Shown: positions 35,581 through 47,483, numbered from the stretch's first letter. The stretch: 64,000 bases of DNA from Bryoerythrophyllum caledonicum (GCA_963971425.1 OZ020515.1:38731198-38795197), one strand, 5' to 3'. Numbers and translations are program-made. The notes: generated from the letters alone by a model not told the origin.

Positions 35581-36120
35581 GTGGATAAAGATCTGCAAAA
35601 TGTGGAAGGCCATGGCGGTTACAATGGTAGAGAAGTTTAAGTAGACCAAGTACTGGAATTTCTAGACATGTGGTACTTGTTTCCACAGGATATGAAGTTG
35701 AAGAAGATGAAATAAGCATGGAGCTAGATTGTAAGATCAGTTGATATATGGTGTATACGCACCTTGGGATGCCGTTCCCTGACTAGATGCAGTTGGAAGA
35801 AGAATCAGTTTAAAATAAGCTACAAACGTAAGTTTACGAATGCGGTCAGTGTTTGGATGTAGGTGCAACTTCTAGGATGTGATTAACTACTAGCAATAAC
35901 GCTTATGGTTGTAGGGAAGTTTGAGTAGAAGAAGACTGGACTTGTTCTCATGTAGATGACTTCAAGACAAACGTGATGGAATGCCGTTTCCTCACTGGCT
36001 GGAACTCCTGCATGTGAAGAGGAGCTCCTCTTTCTCATGAGAATCAGTGTCAAAACTTATAAAGTAATCCAAATGAGGTCACTGTTCAGATGAAAGTGCA
36101 CTACAGCCACAACACTACAA
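35581..36120. other. F-box gene 3' flank
   Basis: No gene seen. It presumably contains the 3' UTR, but no convincing polyadenylation signal can be singled out. Confidence 0.5.
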
Positions 36121-36940
36121 GATTCTAACTACGACTATTAACTCATCTTGAAATCCACAGTGGACACAACCTCATTCTGATGCTCCTAGAACAAGAATGT
36201 GAAGAAGATGAAACACACATAGAACCAACTGTGCCGATAGAGATTTGACAAAAAATCTGCACAATAGGCCATAGAAGTGGGAATACATTACTTCATAGAG
36301 GACTTAAAGCAACTAACTTATACACGTTGCCCAGGTCACATAACCGCCACACCAAGCACAGTGATGATGCGCTTTCCTCACATAACATTGTACATAATCA
36401 TCTCTACACGATTCTAACTACGAGTATCAGCACATCTTGAAATCTATAGAGGACACAACCTCATTCAGATGCTTCTAGAACAACAATGTGAAGAAGATGA
36501 AACACACATGAAACCAGATGTGCCGACAGAGATTCGAGAAAAAGTCTGCACATTATGCCATAGAAGTGGGAATACATTACTACATAGAGACTAAGAGCAA
36601 CTAACTTATACACGTTGCCCACGTCACATAACCGCCACACCAAGCACAGTGGTGATGCGTTTTCCTTACATAACTGTGTACATGATCATCCTTACAGAAT
36701 TCTAACTACGAGTATCCTGAAATCCAGAGGACACAATCTCATTCTGATGCTCCTAGAACAAGAACGTGAAGAAGATGAAATAGACATTAGAACCAGCTGT
36801 GCCGACAGAGACTCAAGAAAAGGTCTGCACATTATGTCATAGAGTGGGAATACATTACTTACAGCAACTATACACGTTGTCGAGGTCACATGACCGCAAC
36901 ATCAAGCACAGTTGGATGCTGCGTTATCCTAACATAAGCA
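36121..36940. repeat. Three-copy tandem repeat, about 288-bp unit
   Basis: Copies start at 36121, 36410 and 36697 with 'attctaactacga'. Each contains 'tgaagaagatgaa', 'gtgccga-agagatt', 'tgggaatacatta' and 'acacgttgcc'. The third copy is shortened and ends within about 10 bp of the stop codon of the next gene. It therefore probably forms the 3' UTR of that minus-strand gene. Confidence 0.9.
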
Positions 36941-36947
36941 TCTATCT

Positions 36948-38014
36948 CTATGACGAAGGGTAAATCATCCCGAACCCGGTGGTGGTGGCCTTCACCAAGG
37001 GATCGAAGAGCTTGCCCCACTGATCCGCACTCCAGCTCTCGTCCGCTCCCACCACACTCACTCCATTCACTAGATACGTCGGCGTGCCAACCACTCCCCT
37101 CGAGCATCCATACTGCAAACAACAAATCCACAGAATCCACACAATTCAAGCTCACACATGAATTCAAGCTCCATTACCATGACGACTGTACAGAAAACCT
37201 TGTTTTATGTGAGGAATCTACACAGGCTAGGGTTTGATTGCTTGCCTTGAAGGAGCTGCGGGTGGCGAGATCGGTGACTGAGTCGTTGAACCCGGCTTCG
37301 AATGTGCTGGAAGAGACATTCCCGAGGTCGCTCGCCAGAGTGATGAGCCGGGAGACGACGTGCGCGGCCGTCTCGTGGTTCGTGTTGGCGTTCAGAAACG
37401 ACTCCTGGTTCGTGAAGATGAGCTCCAGCAGCGGGTAGACCAGCGAGGAGTTGGCCATCTGCGCGATGTGCAGCGCCCGCGCCGCGAAGAACGCATTATG
37501 ATGGAACCTGGAAATCAGCGAAAAAAACAAACAAATCTCAAAACCAGAAAAACCAAACCTCGAAAACCTCCCTACAAGCTGGAATTGCAAACAACCAAAT
37601 CTCAAAGATCCCCACAAGCAATGAGCTCTGGAATTGCAAAAGCAAACCTCAAAACTCTCCAAACAAGCGATGAACTCTGGAATTGCGAAACCAAAACTCA
37701 AAACCTTGATGGCTTTCCGGAAACGGAGAGGGATTGGAGGCTTGTTGTTCTTACGGCGCGGGGAAGGGGTGGACGATGACGAGGAGCGCGGAGCCGTAGC
37801 GGTCCGCGATCTGCTTCACCACGGGCCACACAATCTTGCAGTCGATGCACAGCGGGTCCACGAACACCTCCCACATCACGGGCCCCCGCCCAGGCTTCTC
37901 CCCGGGCGCCTTCGCGTTGTACACGAACCCATCGTACCGCTCCGGAATCGAAAACTGCGCAAACCCCGAGCCCACAAACAACGCCAACAAAACAACACAC
38001 ACACTCCTCGCCAT
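36948..38014 (-). CDS. DsbA/thioredoxin-fold secretory protein, 228 aa, three exons
   Basis: Exons are 38014-37755, 37507-37246 and 37112-36948 (687 nt including stop). The N-terminus (MARSVCVVLLALFVGSGFAQ) is a signal peptide with likely cleavage near residue 19, so the protein should enter the secretory pathway. A CIDC pair (residues 56-59) sits where thioredoxin-fold oxidoreductases carry CxxC, and GTPTYLVNG (residues 183-191) gives the cis-proline loop. Together these support a DsbA-like thioredoxin domain with an inserted helical region (about 90-170). Intron 1 is GT-AG. Intron 2 has a GC-AG boundary (AAG|GCAAGC ... TTTGCAG|TAT), which keeps phase 0 and joins SSFK to YGCSRG. The ATG at 38014 is the first in frame. 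The substrate is unknown. Confidence 0.88.
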
Positions 38015-38218
38015 GACCTCACAATTGTGAACCCACAAACCTCCTCGAAGTGTAAATAGTTCACAGAAAGCGCTCCTTCGTCGTCGAAACTCGTCCGTCT
38101 GGGGACGTTTCGTTGAGGATGCTGGGGTTTGTTGGCTTTTCTCTCTCTAGTTTGGTGCAATGAAGTTGAGAATTCGTAACAGTACTACCTCAACCTGGTT
38201 CTAGCTTCTTTCACACAT

Positions 38219-38552
38219 CATGGCTGCTTCTTCCGGCCTTTCCAGTGCTTTGTTTCGTGGTTTTTCACACATTCATGGCTGCTTCTTCCGGCCATTCCAG
38301 TGCTTTGTTTCGTGGTTTTTCACACTCATGGCTGCTTCTTCCGGCCTTTCCAGTGCTTCGTTTCGTGGTTTTTCACACATTCATGGCTGCTTCTTTCCGG
38401 CCTTTCCAGTGCTTTGTTTCGTGGTTTTTCACCCATTCATGGCTGCTTCTTCCGGCCTTTCCAGTGCTTTGTTTCGTGGATTTTCATACCTTCATGGCCA
38501 GGTTTGTGCTTCTTCTTCCGGCCTTTCCAGTGCTTTGTTTCATGGTTTGTCA
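38219..38552. repeat. Six-copy minisatellite, 53-56 bp unit
   Basis: Copies begin 'catggctgcttc' at 38219, 38274, 38327, 38382, 38438 and 38493, and contain 'ccggcctttccagtgctttg' and 'cgtggtttttcac'. Each unit begins with an ATG in a good context followed by Ala-Ala-Ser-Ser-Gly-Leu-Ser-Ser, which looks like the start of a transit peptide. The array lies about 200 bp from the start codon of the DsbA-like gene, on the other strand. Confidence 0.92.
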
Positions 38553-38930
38553 GATAGTTTAACATCATGTTGTGTATGCTGTTCTCGCATGTGCAGGGGT
38601 TGTTTTACGTCTTTGAGAGGGGAACTAAGGTTGGCATCGAGAGTCTTCTTTTTGTGGTGATCAATGGATTTTGACATAATGTGTATGGAGTTGTTTGCTG
38701 TGTGTGGATTTTCGCTGAAGGTTTTGCTGGAGGATCATGTGGCGAAGATGGCCCGCCTGAAGAGCTCAGTGTCATGTTGTATATGTTGTTTATTGCATAA
38801 GCAGGTCATGTTTAACTTCTTTGAGAAGGGTATAGGTGTTGGATTTGGCAATTAGAATTCTGCGGTGATGAGGCTTTTGGTGGATGTGCAATCTTCGAGT
38901 TATGGTGCTGGAGAATATGGCGACAACAAG
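38553..38930. other. Unassigned DNA with a diverged internal duplication
   Basis: Two related segments of about 80 bp (near 38570-38640 and 38770-38850) share 'tgttgt-tatg-tgtt' and 'tttgagaagggtataggtgttgg'-like words, each preceded by a 'gcag'. They may be relic exons, but I recognise no protein. Confidence 0.4.
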
Positions 38931-39053
38931 AGCTTGGTAAGTGGTGGCATGGTTTTGTGAACTTGTGCATAAACCATGCCACCACTTACCAAGCTCACAA
39001 AACCATGCCACCACTTACCAAGCTCACAAAACCATGCCACCACTTACCAAGGA
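38931..39053. repeat. Perfect 25-bp stem-loop plus tandem copies
   Basis: Arms 38931-38955 and 38971-38995 are exact reverse complements around a 15-nt loop. The right arm is the first of three direct copies of an approximately 29-bp unit (to 39053) with core CCATGCCACCACTTACC. Confidence 0.95.
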
Positions 39054-39087
39054 CCATTACAAGGTTGAGTTTTTAGGTGAGTAATGT

Positions 39088-39365
39088 GAGAGCATCCTCA
39101 ATACATACCCTAGATCCCGAACTGCAACTTCCGGGGCACACTTGGTAATCCCCCCTCAACCCACCCGTGAACAAACCCTCAATATTTCCGGGCTTGCAAA
39201 GTTTGGCTTTCCGGGCTTGTAAAGTGTGGCCTCCCACATGCCCACATTTGCCACCCTTTAAAAGCCCTCAACATCTCCCTCTACATGACCTTCCATGTTG
39301 ACCATGATCCATGTTGTGTGGTCTTGTTGCCATGTTGTATGCCTGCATGCATTGAGGGTGCTTAG
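39088..39365. mobile_element. Putative small MITE
   Basis: The ends read GAGCATCCTCAATACAT at left and, in reverse complement at right, TAAGCACCCTCAATGCAT. These are inverted repeats of the GAGCATC type common in plant MITEs. It is about 278 bp and non-coding. The target duplication is unclear. Confidence 0.5.
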
Positions 39366-40136
39366 ATGCAGCCGGCATCTTATGCTTGCACGGAATCGTT
39401 ACAGTTCTTCACCATTGCATTGTCGTCGACGTTAAATCCTTCCTACATTTATCTTTCACTTGGAATCTTGGATATATAAAGATGTGGCCGGTAAGGTAGA
39501 GGTGGATGGTAATGAACTGACATACCTTAATATAAGATGTCATATTAGTGGTTGGGAGTTTGGATGTGCATTAATCATGTTGGATTTCCTCATACGGTAA
39601 AATTTACCCATATATTTTAGGTACTATGTACATCTACAATAGCTTTAATTTAGTAGATAGCACCTTTTATTTCAATTTTATAACAAAATCTAAGGTCATG
39701 CCTAGTTCTTCATTGCCTAACTCCTAACCTTTATGAATATTCGTATTTTAGTGCAAGAGTTTCACTCACCAACTTTTGCTGCTACAGAAAATTTACAAGA
39801 AGAAAGGAGGTGTTGCACAAGTTCAAGAAAGATGGTATGAGATGACCAATGAGTATATCAAAACAATGACTAATATTACTAGAAAGATAGTGTGAATTGC
39901 CATTGAGTATACCAAAAAGTAGCAAATTATACTAGAACCAATTACTATTCGATTACTCATTGGTTGTGTCCTACCACCTTTCTAGTAGTATAACTATGGT
40001 ATAAATTGCCAATACTTGATATAATCAATGGTCATTTCTAGGCCACTCCACATGATGACTGAGTCGAAAAGTTGGCCGTTAAGATTTTAGCCCAAATAAT
40101 GGCGAGAGTCTAAAGTCTTGAATTGGAAAAATTCAT
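39366..40136. other. No gene recognised
   Basis: AT-rich intergenic DNA. I see no coding or structural feature apart from loosely repeated 'gagtat-ccaaa' words near 39850-40030. Confidence 0.5.
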
Positions 40137-40140
40137 TTAA

Positions 40141-41319
40141 CCCCTAAAGGCCCTTGGTGTTTTTGGAGCCAAAACTGCCAAAAACATACCCCTACTGATA
40201 GAAACCTACTGATTTCTAAATTTAGACATAAAATTGAATATTTAACCGTAAGATCTTGTAATTACCTTATTCAAAAAGGTTTATACCAATTTTGAGGACA
40301 ATCCACCGTACAGATTGTGAGGTTATAACGTTTGAAGTCACTGTAAAAGTTTTTTTTGACACTGCCCCGTGAGTATACCTAAGTTTTGATGCCCAAAAAC
40401 TATACTTTGCAAACACATTTGATCTATGGAGGATCATCAATTTCTTTAGGTATGGAAGTTAGGTTTAAGCTCACAAATTTTGAGCCTCATACGGGCTTAG
40501 AAAGGCAAAAAAATCCTTGATTTTATGAAAGGGGGTGTGCTGAAATCGCCTTACATTCTCCAAAATTAAAACTACTTAAAGGGTAATCTAAAAATGTCCA
40601 ATTGGAAATCCGAACGGTAGATATGTTGAAGTCAATGAGGGAAAGAAGCACAAAAAATTTCAATGCAATCTGAGTAGATCTCAAATTTCTAGAATTTTTC
40701 GAAGTGTAAATTGTATATTTTGCTTTTATTTCAAAGGGCAGTTTTGGTAAGAGGGGGTCCAGTGGATGGACCCCCTGCCACGTCATAGATATTGGATGAA
40801 ATTTATTAAGTTTGGATGAAGAATGAAGATGGGATGAAATATTTTACATGGATAAACATGTATTTTGGATGAAAACTAAGCTCTGGATGATAATTGTCAT
40901 CTGGATGAAAAAAATCAGCAACCTCTTTAGATGGAAATGGTTACTTAGATGAAAATTTTCTATTCGATGAAAACCGTCATTAATGTGTATGGATGAAAAA
41001 ATATTGGGCCCATCATTTTGCAAGCGCCCACCCTTTGAAAATTTGTCTTGTCACTTTCTGCCCTATTGAATGACGGGCAACTTGGGCAGAAAATGGGAGA
41101 TTTCCATTGGTTATTGGCTGCCCGGATTTAGAGCAGATTCTTCTAAAATTCATAACTTTTGCATCGTAACTCCAAATGCTTTGAAATTTGCGCCATTGGA
41201 AAGCTGTCGTTGAGAGCTACATGGAGTAAAAATTTCAGAAAATAATAAAATTCTGAAACCTTAGAATAGCCTGCCCAGAAGTGCTGCGACCCGAATCCGG
41301 TCTCAAGGGCCTTTAGGGG
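40141..41319. mobile_element. TTAA-flanked TIR element, copy B
   Basis: 1,179 bp between perfect TTAA tetramers (40137-40140 and 41320-41323). The ends are CCCCTAAAGGCCCTTG and CAAGGGCCTTTAGGGG, a perfect 16-bp TIR. The interior is non-coding and contains a run of 'ggatgaa' words (40790-41000). Confidence 0.88.
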
Positions 41320-42092
41320 TTAAATATACAAATTGAAGCTCTTTGCTAGTCATAGTGTGAAGCCTAATGGCCAAGTCCAAAAGCCAAGCCCATGAAGGCA
41401 TGTGAGAGACAAAAAGAAAAGACCCACTCTAGAGATTTAGTTAGATTTTCATTATTTTACTAAAAATCTAATGGACTCTCAAAGGAAGTTTAGATTGGCT
41501 AAAAATTGTAACCCAAGATCTGCTTGAGAAGCCATCATCTGGGCACCAAAACTCTCTAAAAGTGCTACCATGTAGACCCAATAGAATGCGATAGACTTTA
41601 GACATTGGTTTCTATTCTAAAGACCAAGAGATTAGACTTTGGTCATTTTTGCAATCAAATTGGTGGAACCAGATGGACTTTTGATGCCTTGTAAGTTCTC
41701 TTCGAAATTTGTTTTAAGGTAACGCCTTTGGTAATCGACAGAAATCCATAACCGACACTTATAAAATTGGAGTATATCTAATCCATTGACATCCCATTAC
41801 CACCCATTCAGCTTCAAATGGAGGTTTGCTATTAGTCAAGACCTCTTACTTTGGTCAACAACTTGAGGGAATACCTATTGATGGCCAGCGGCTAAAGATG
41901 GCAACACACTTAAAAATTCATAACTAATTTACATCCCATCGGAAAAATATGAAATCATTTAGGCTGAAATTGTAATTGTATTGGCTATCACTAAATAATG
42001 AATGCATCATTATTTGTTTACTCCATTTATGCATATTGCTTAACTTGTCATTTATAGGGGGTACCTTATTGATATAGTTCCAAAATATGTCA
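41320..42092. other. No gene recognised
   Basis: AT-rich spacer between two DNA transposons. No motif found. Confidence 0.5.
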
Positions 42093-42298
42093 GTGCCGCT
42101 TTACACTACAGTGGAGAAGGTCACCGGTCAAGAATTCAAGGGAAGTGAAGCAATATGAGTGGAGAAATATTTGTTCTTCACCGGATTGGATTTACACTAC
42201 AGCCAAGACTTGATTGGTGGAGAACTTCAAGCATGGATGAAAAAATGACATGGGCGCCTATGTGGTAGCACTTTTTAGAAGAGCTCTTCTCCGGTGTT

Positions 42299-42346
42299 TT
42301 AATTTCTTGTCCAGCCTCAACCCCCCGGACAAGAAATTGGCCACCA
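42299..42346. repeat. Hairpin near the left end of the Harbinger-like element
   Basis: AATTTCTTGTCC and GGACAAGAAATT form a perfect 12-bp stem around a loop of about 16 nt. Confidence 0.85.
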
Positions 42347-42670
42347 AAGTAGAACAACTTTCATTAAAAAAAAATGATTCAGCCATAGATGTTTTAGGGT
42401 AACTTTTGAAGGCTGCAACTTTGGCGTCTTATATCTTCCTCATGCAAGGTCCATTTTCAACTATTTTTGTTGGGGTGGTTGCGCATTTCTCTCTAGTCTT
42501 TGTAGTTTTTATTTCAAACCATTTCAATACGTTTTGAGTGACTGACTTGCATTTTAGTACAAGGAGGTTCAGCCTTAGATGGATTTCTTGCAACTTTTCT
42601 TACCACTGAGGTTCTTGCATTTTGGTTCTTATGGTGCTTTTGAGGTTGAATGTAATTTTCTATAGTCTAA

Positions 42671-43690
42671 ATGTGTTTTGCATTGAGTTTACTTCATGTT
42701 TTGCATAGGATTCTACTTCATTTCTTTAGTCCTCCAATTCAAAGTGAGAGTGTCTTCAAGTCCTACATTCAATATCCTTCTTCAACCAATAGTGCCTTAA
42801 TTGGAGAAAGTGAACCGTATGAGAACAATTCGGATGTTGGAGGGAAGGAAGTAGAGGAACATGAAGATTGTCATATTGTTGAACTCACAAGCAAGGGAAG
42901 AGGTGGACCTACAAAAAAGAAGACTCCAACCAAGAAGAGAGCCAAAAAAAGTGAAGGTTGAAGGAGAAGACATATAGAGAAGAAGAAGAATTGGCCTAAT
43001 AGTGACGTTGAACAACTTATTGCAATTTGAGGTGAAATGCATGCAAAGTTTGTGAGGAATGCTAAAAAGCAAGGTATGCTCTTCATTATTGTGGTTAAAT
43101 TTTCTTTTGTTGACATTTATAGATTGCTCTCAATGTTGAAGATCTATGACTTTTACATTTAGTGTTTGAATTCACTAAACTTTGTTGAAAAACTTTGTTA
43201 TGTCTTCTAAATTTTTTAACGTTTTTTAATATAATTATGAGTAGTATTGAATTTTTGGAAATCATTTTAGTGCATGTAATTTTGTATTGATTTGCCAATG
43301 TCCATTTTCATGACCACAACTTCCATGACGTCATAATGTTTTAGCATAAGATACTTCCATCATATTTAAGCTACTAAAATGTATTTGAATCATGTATGTG
43401 TCTAATTTTGAACTCTTTACTATCTTAAGTTTCATTATTTACTTATGTAATTGTTGTCTATAATTTTTCAAAGTCATTTGTAAAGGTTTAGGCATTGTTT
43501 TTGAGCATTTCTATATGCATTCACATATAAAAACAACTACTTTTGTAACAACATTCTACTTTTTTTTTGCAAGTGTGGATACACGGATTTGACTTCAAGC
43601 ACAAATGCTTGCTACAATTCCTGGATTTTCCCGCACTCTTGAAGCATGTCGGAAGAAGTTTGAGACCATTTTCAAGTCTTACTAAGAGGA
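42671..43690 (+). pseudogene. Myb/trihelix DNA-binding protein relic inside the Harbinger-like element
   Basis: The first part (42671-43070) has an acidic stretch, a Lys-rich segment (KKKTPTKKRAKKSE) and KKNWPNSDVEQLIAI followed by GEMHAKFVRNAKKQ, with stops in between. After about 500 bp a second part (about 43604-43690) reads IPGFSRTLEACRKKFETIFKSY, ending in a stop. This is the W...E...L / trihelix pattern of plant Myb-SANT-like proteins. A possible intron lies between, with donor CAAG|GTATGC, but the downstream frame does not join cleanly. It therefore looks broken. Confidence 0.7.
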
Positions 43691-44270
43691 CAAACTCGCT
43701 TAATGCTCATGATGCTAAACCAATATAAAAGAGAGGAAAATCGGAGAGGAAGAACACGAAGAACACATGTGTTGTGTAGTGGAGAAGAGTAGTTCTTCAT
43801 ACAATGAATATAAGATTTCTCTTCTCCATCCTTGACTATGTTTTCCAAACAAAAACTATAATTAAATCCCGTGTATTAAAATGAGTCCCAAAATTACATT
43901 ATATGTTGAATTGATCTGAGAATCTTTCCACATCAACTAGACAAGTAGATTTACTATTTTGGGCGCTAGATGCAAAAGTTACAGATTTTTAAAGTTGAAT
44001 GCAGCCCAAAAACGTACATAATATGTCCACAGGGACCATTAGGGATTGTGGTTCCTATTAACTAGCCTAAACTTTCTTGGTGGTGAAGTTGGCTGGTGGA
44101 CTTCACAAGTGCAGAATTTACACTACAAACCGGTCAAGACTTGTGCATGCATTATTTTATTGTCTTTTTATCTTGTCCAACATTCACCACTTGCCTCAAA
44201 TAACCATGTCTTGGCCGAAACCTCTTGACCGACCAATGGAGCTCTCCACCGTAGTGTAAAGCGGCCCTTA

Positions 44271-45559
44271 GACTGAGTCAATGAGAGTGGTCAATTGTTT
44301 GGGCATTGTAGAATAATAAATTACCATCGTACTTACAGCGTTGTCAAGCATTAGTCATCCCCAGGTCAATGATGGCATATTTTGTAGACTAACTTATTCA
44401 ATGGACCTCATACCAACCATGAGCTCATTTTTATCCTCTTATTTTGATGTTTTTGGAACTTGTGATTTCACTTTAGAATACATTTTGGTAGGTGAAGTTT
44501 TTACTTAGACTTTGTTGTGGAATCCGTATAGCATGCTTTTGTGGCACCAACATGAGCACCATTGAAGCAAGAGCTGCCAAGTTGCAAAATGCCCATGCAC
44601 AAGTTACGTTTTTTTAATCGTTTCACAGACACCTGTTGCATTAAACTTACATACCTTCATCTTGGTTTCCGCACAGGTTTTTACTTGTAAAGCTGTAGCT
44701 TAAGTGCTATCACAAGACCACATTGGACAAGACCTCTCAAGAGACATTGTGAAGGCATTACACTTAATTGTTTAGTCCTCGTGTGTGTGCTCTTGAGTTT
44801 TGACCAACAGGATTGTTTGAAATCACATGTTGAGAATCATACCACTTGATTGTAAAATTCGCATGTGTGCCTCTCTTCAATTGACTAGCCCCATTTTTTA
44901 TTTATTTATTTTCAAATTTAAATTTATTTATAAAAAAAATTAATTATTTAATTAATTTTTTTTTTTTTTTTGTAGGGGTGACTCATATGGTGGGATGTTT
45001 GACATGGTCAGTCCTTCAAATGTTGCATTCAATAAAATGATCATAAGGGGATCCTAATTTCTTTCAATGTTCTATCTTGAATTTTTCATAATTGGTTGTA
45101 GTTTCTATTTGACATGTTTTATTTTAGAATCACATGTGTTATTTCTAGTTTAAAACTTAAACCATTAATGGCATATTCATATGAGCTCCATAAGTCATAT
45201 AAACATGGGTAGAAATTGATAGTATATTATTAGTGTTAAATGTTTTTCAATATTTAAATATAATAATTTAGGCATCAAGTCAGTTTTTTTATATAGATTT
45301 CAAAAAAATAAGAATTTTAATAGTACACAATAAATAAGTATCATTTGTTTGAAGTTCTGTGATAATTGGTTTTTAATTGTTTTTGAATTTGGTGATTTTG
45401 TACATCACCCAGAACATTAGGCTGCTATGACATTACATAGCATTTTTAAAAAGCTTTCTTTCTCCAAAATTGTAGATAAAAAATTATAATGCATGTATCC
45501 ACTTTTTAAACAACCCAATTATGACGTTACTCACACTAGAAAAAAATTTGACTAGGATA
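44271..45559. other. No gene recognised
   Basis: AT-rich intergenic DNA with no recognisable motif. An AT-rich low-complexity stretch lies at 44890-44975. Confidence 0.5.
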
Positions 45560-45561
45560 TA

Positions 45562-46088
45562 AGGTAGAGGCACCCAATTCCCATTAGTAGAATATGCACG
45601 GCATGGTGCATGAAAATGGTAAATGCATGAAATGGTGCATGAAGTGACCCAAAACTGATAACTCAAAATCTGAAAACACGAGTCATTATCGGCATTGGGT
45701 CATGAAATGTGCAATTTTGGGTTGCTCCACCTCAATTGAACTCTCATTGGTGGCATTGCCTTGAAAGTCGAACAAGGCCGATTGGCATTGGGTATCCTCC
45801 ATGAGTTGGTTATCCATGGCATGTCTTCTCTCTTTTACTCACTCTCACTTATTGGCATTGGGTAAAGGAGGCCACTAAATCTCACCTACTCTATAGTTTG
45901 ATTATGGGCTCCGGTGGTTTTTGGGCTTCTAAATTCCATATCAACTCCAAATCTTTGTAATTAAATTTGGAAAAATAGTTGTTGATTTTCATTCCTAATT
46001 CCCCATCTTTCTACATAAATGTTTTTGACATACAATGTCATTTGAGTCTTCAACTGGCTTAAGTGATCGGAATTGGGTGCCTCTACCT
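45562..46088. mobile_element. Stowaway/Tc1-mariner-like MITE, 527 bp
   Basis: Starts AGGTAGAGGCACCCAATTCC and ends GGAATTGGGTGCCTCTACCT, a perfect 20-bp TIR. It is flanked by TA on both sides (45560-45561 and 46089-46090). The interior has several 'ggcattgggt' words and no coding capacity. The TA duplication suggests a Tc1/mariner mobiliser. Confidence 0.9.
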
Positions 46089-46090
46089 TA

Positions 46091-47014
46091 ATACCACAAG
46101 GATACAGGTAAAAATTAAGCTGCAAACTTCCATATTGCATGAATGTTTTTCATTTGTACTTATAATGAGTTCGTTACACTTTACACCATAAAACTGCAAA
46201 TCAAGTCAAAGACAACAACTCTCCCACCAACTCAAGGTTGACTACTACCCCACGCATTACTTTACCATGACTCACAAGATGTGCAAGAAAAAATGGCCAC
46301 TGTTATGGCAATGAGGACTATTGTGTCCTATTGCCCCAGACAAAACTCAACCCAATCTCCACCTCAAAAATTTGTCCTTTTTATACTGTTCCCTACAGCA
46401 TGTTTTCATTTTGATTTTTTTACCTCTTTACTGTTCCCCAAAACTTGTTTAGCATTTTGACTTAGCCAGCCCAAATACATGCATCATGCCCACTGTAGGG
46501 TGTCTAACGTGCATCATATTGTTGCCATACACTAGGTTGCGGTGGCGTATTTAGTTGCACATATACTTGATTCATGTGAGTATGTAGGCTCGCATTCCCC
46601 CTCTCTCTCTCACCACCACCATCATTTCACCATCCTTGAAAAAAATACATTTCCAAAATGTCTGAAGCCATTCCTCAAAAACATAAAATCCAAATTCCAA
46701 AAAAAATTCAAAGCCAAAAATTAGAAAAAAAAATAGACATATTTATCAACTCATCCGAATCTATACTACTTTAGCTCACGTATTTCACAAAATAAACCAC
46801 ATTAACTCCGAAAGATCCAAATATCCACATACTGGAGTACATATGAAGTTACCTTTCATGTTTAATTGCATTTCTTGTCAATGAATATTATTTTCCTCCA
46901 TCCATTTTGTGAAGATTATTCAATCAATCGGGGATAATTCAAATATATTCAATATCACAATACAAATATTACTAGATTTGAAGTGTGAATTTCCAATCTT
47001 TTAAGTATGAACAT
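46091..47014. other. No gene recognised
   Basis: AT-rich spacer. A short CT/CCA microsatellite lies near 46597-46630. Confidence 0.5.
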
Positions 47015-47483
47015 TTAACCCTTAAATGTCATAACTGCCATTAGTGGCTGCAGTATTCTATATGTATGGTGTCGTATTTCAACATGATAAGGTTCACATA
47101 CTGAAATGCCCTCCAAATGAAAGTTGTTAGTTGAAGAATCTTCAATCCAAAGGTGTAGGGTGCTTGCTAGACTTTGGATACATTTTTTGTATTCTACAGA
47201 GTAAAATATGTGACCATACATACGGGTCCCTAGGGTCGTTCAAGGGTTAACTCTTGAACGTCAGCCGGGAACCATATATACAAACACATATTATACTTAG
47301 TAGAATACAAAAAATGTATCCAAAGTCTAGCAAGCACCCTACACCTTTGGATTGAAGATTCTTCAGCTAACATCTTTCATTTGGAGGTCATTTCAAAATG
47401 TGAACCTTATCATGTTGAAATACGACACCATACATGTAGAATACTGCAGCCAGCAGCGGCACCTTATGACGTTCAAGGGTTAA
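47015..47483. mobile_element. Two TTAA MITEs in head-to-head inversion (long foldback)
   Basis: The left arm 47015-47250 and right arm 47247-47483 are reverse complements over about 230 bp with modest divergence. Each arm is itself an element with ends TTAACCCTTRAAYGTC (left) and inverted CAAGGGTTAA. They share the central TTAA at 47247-47250, and the outer flanks are also TTAA. A transcript through this locus would form a long near-perfect duplex. Confidence 0.93.

Larger units (their letters stand above)
42093..44267 (+). mobile_element. PIF/Harbinger-like element with trihelix relic
   Basis: Inverted ends: GTGCCGCTTTACACTACAGTGGAG at left (key part) and GGGCCGCTTTACACTACGGTGGAG from the right in reverse complement. 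The flanking trinucleotides are TCA and TTA, compatible with a decayed TTA duplication. A second 'tttacactaca' word occurs inside each end (about 42190 and 44118). The element carries a Myb/trihelix-like relic but no recognisable DDE transposase. Plant Harbinger elements normally encode both proteins. Confidence 0.75.

Noticed and set aside
38220-38660. 146-codon frame beginning ATG
   Set aside because: Composed of the 53-56 bp minisatellite. Kept as a repeat because no gene continues downstream.
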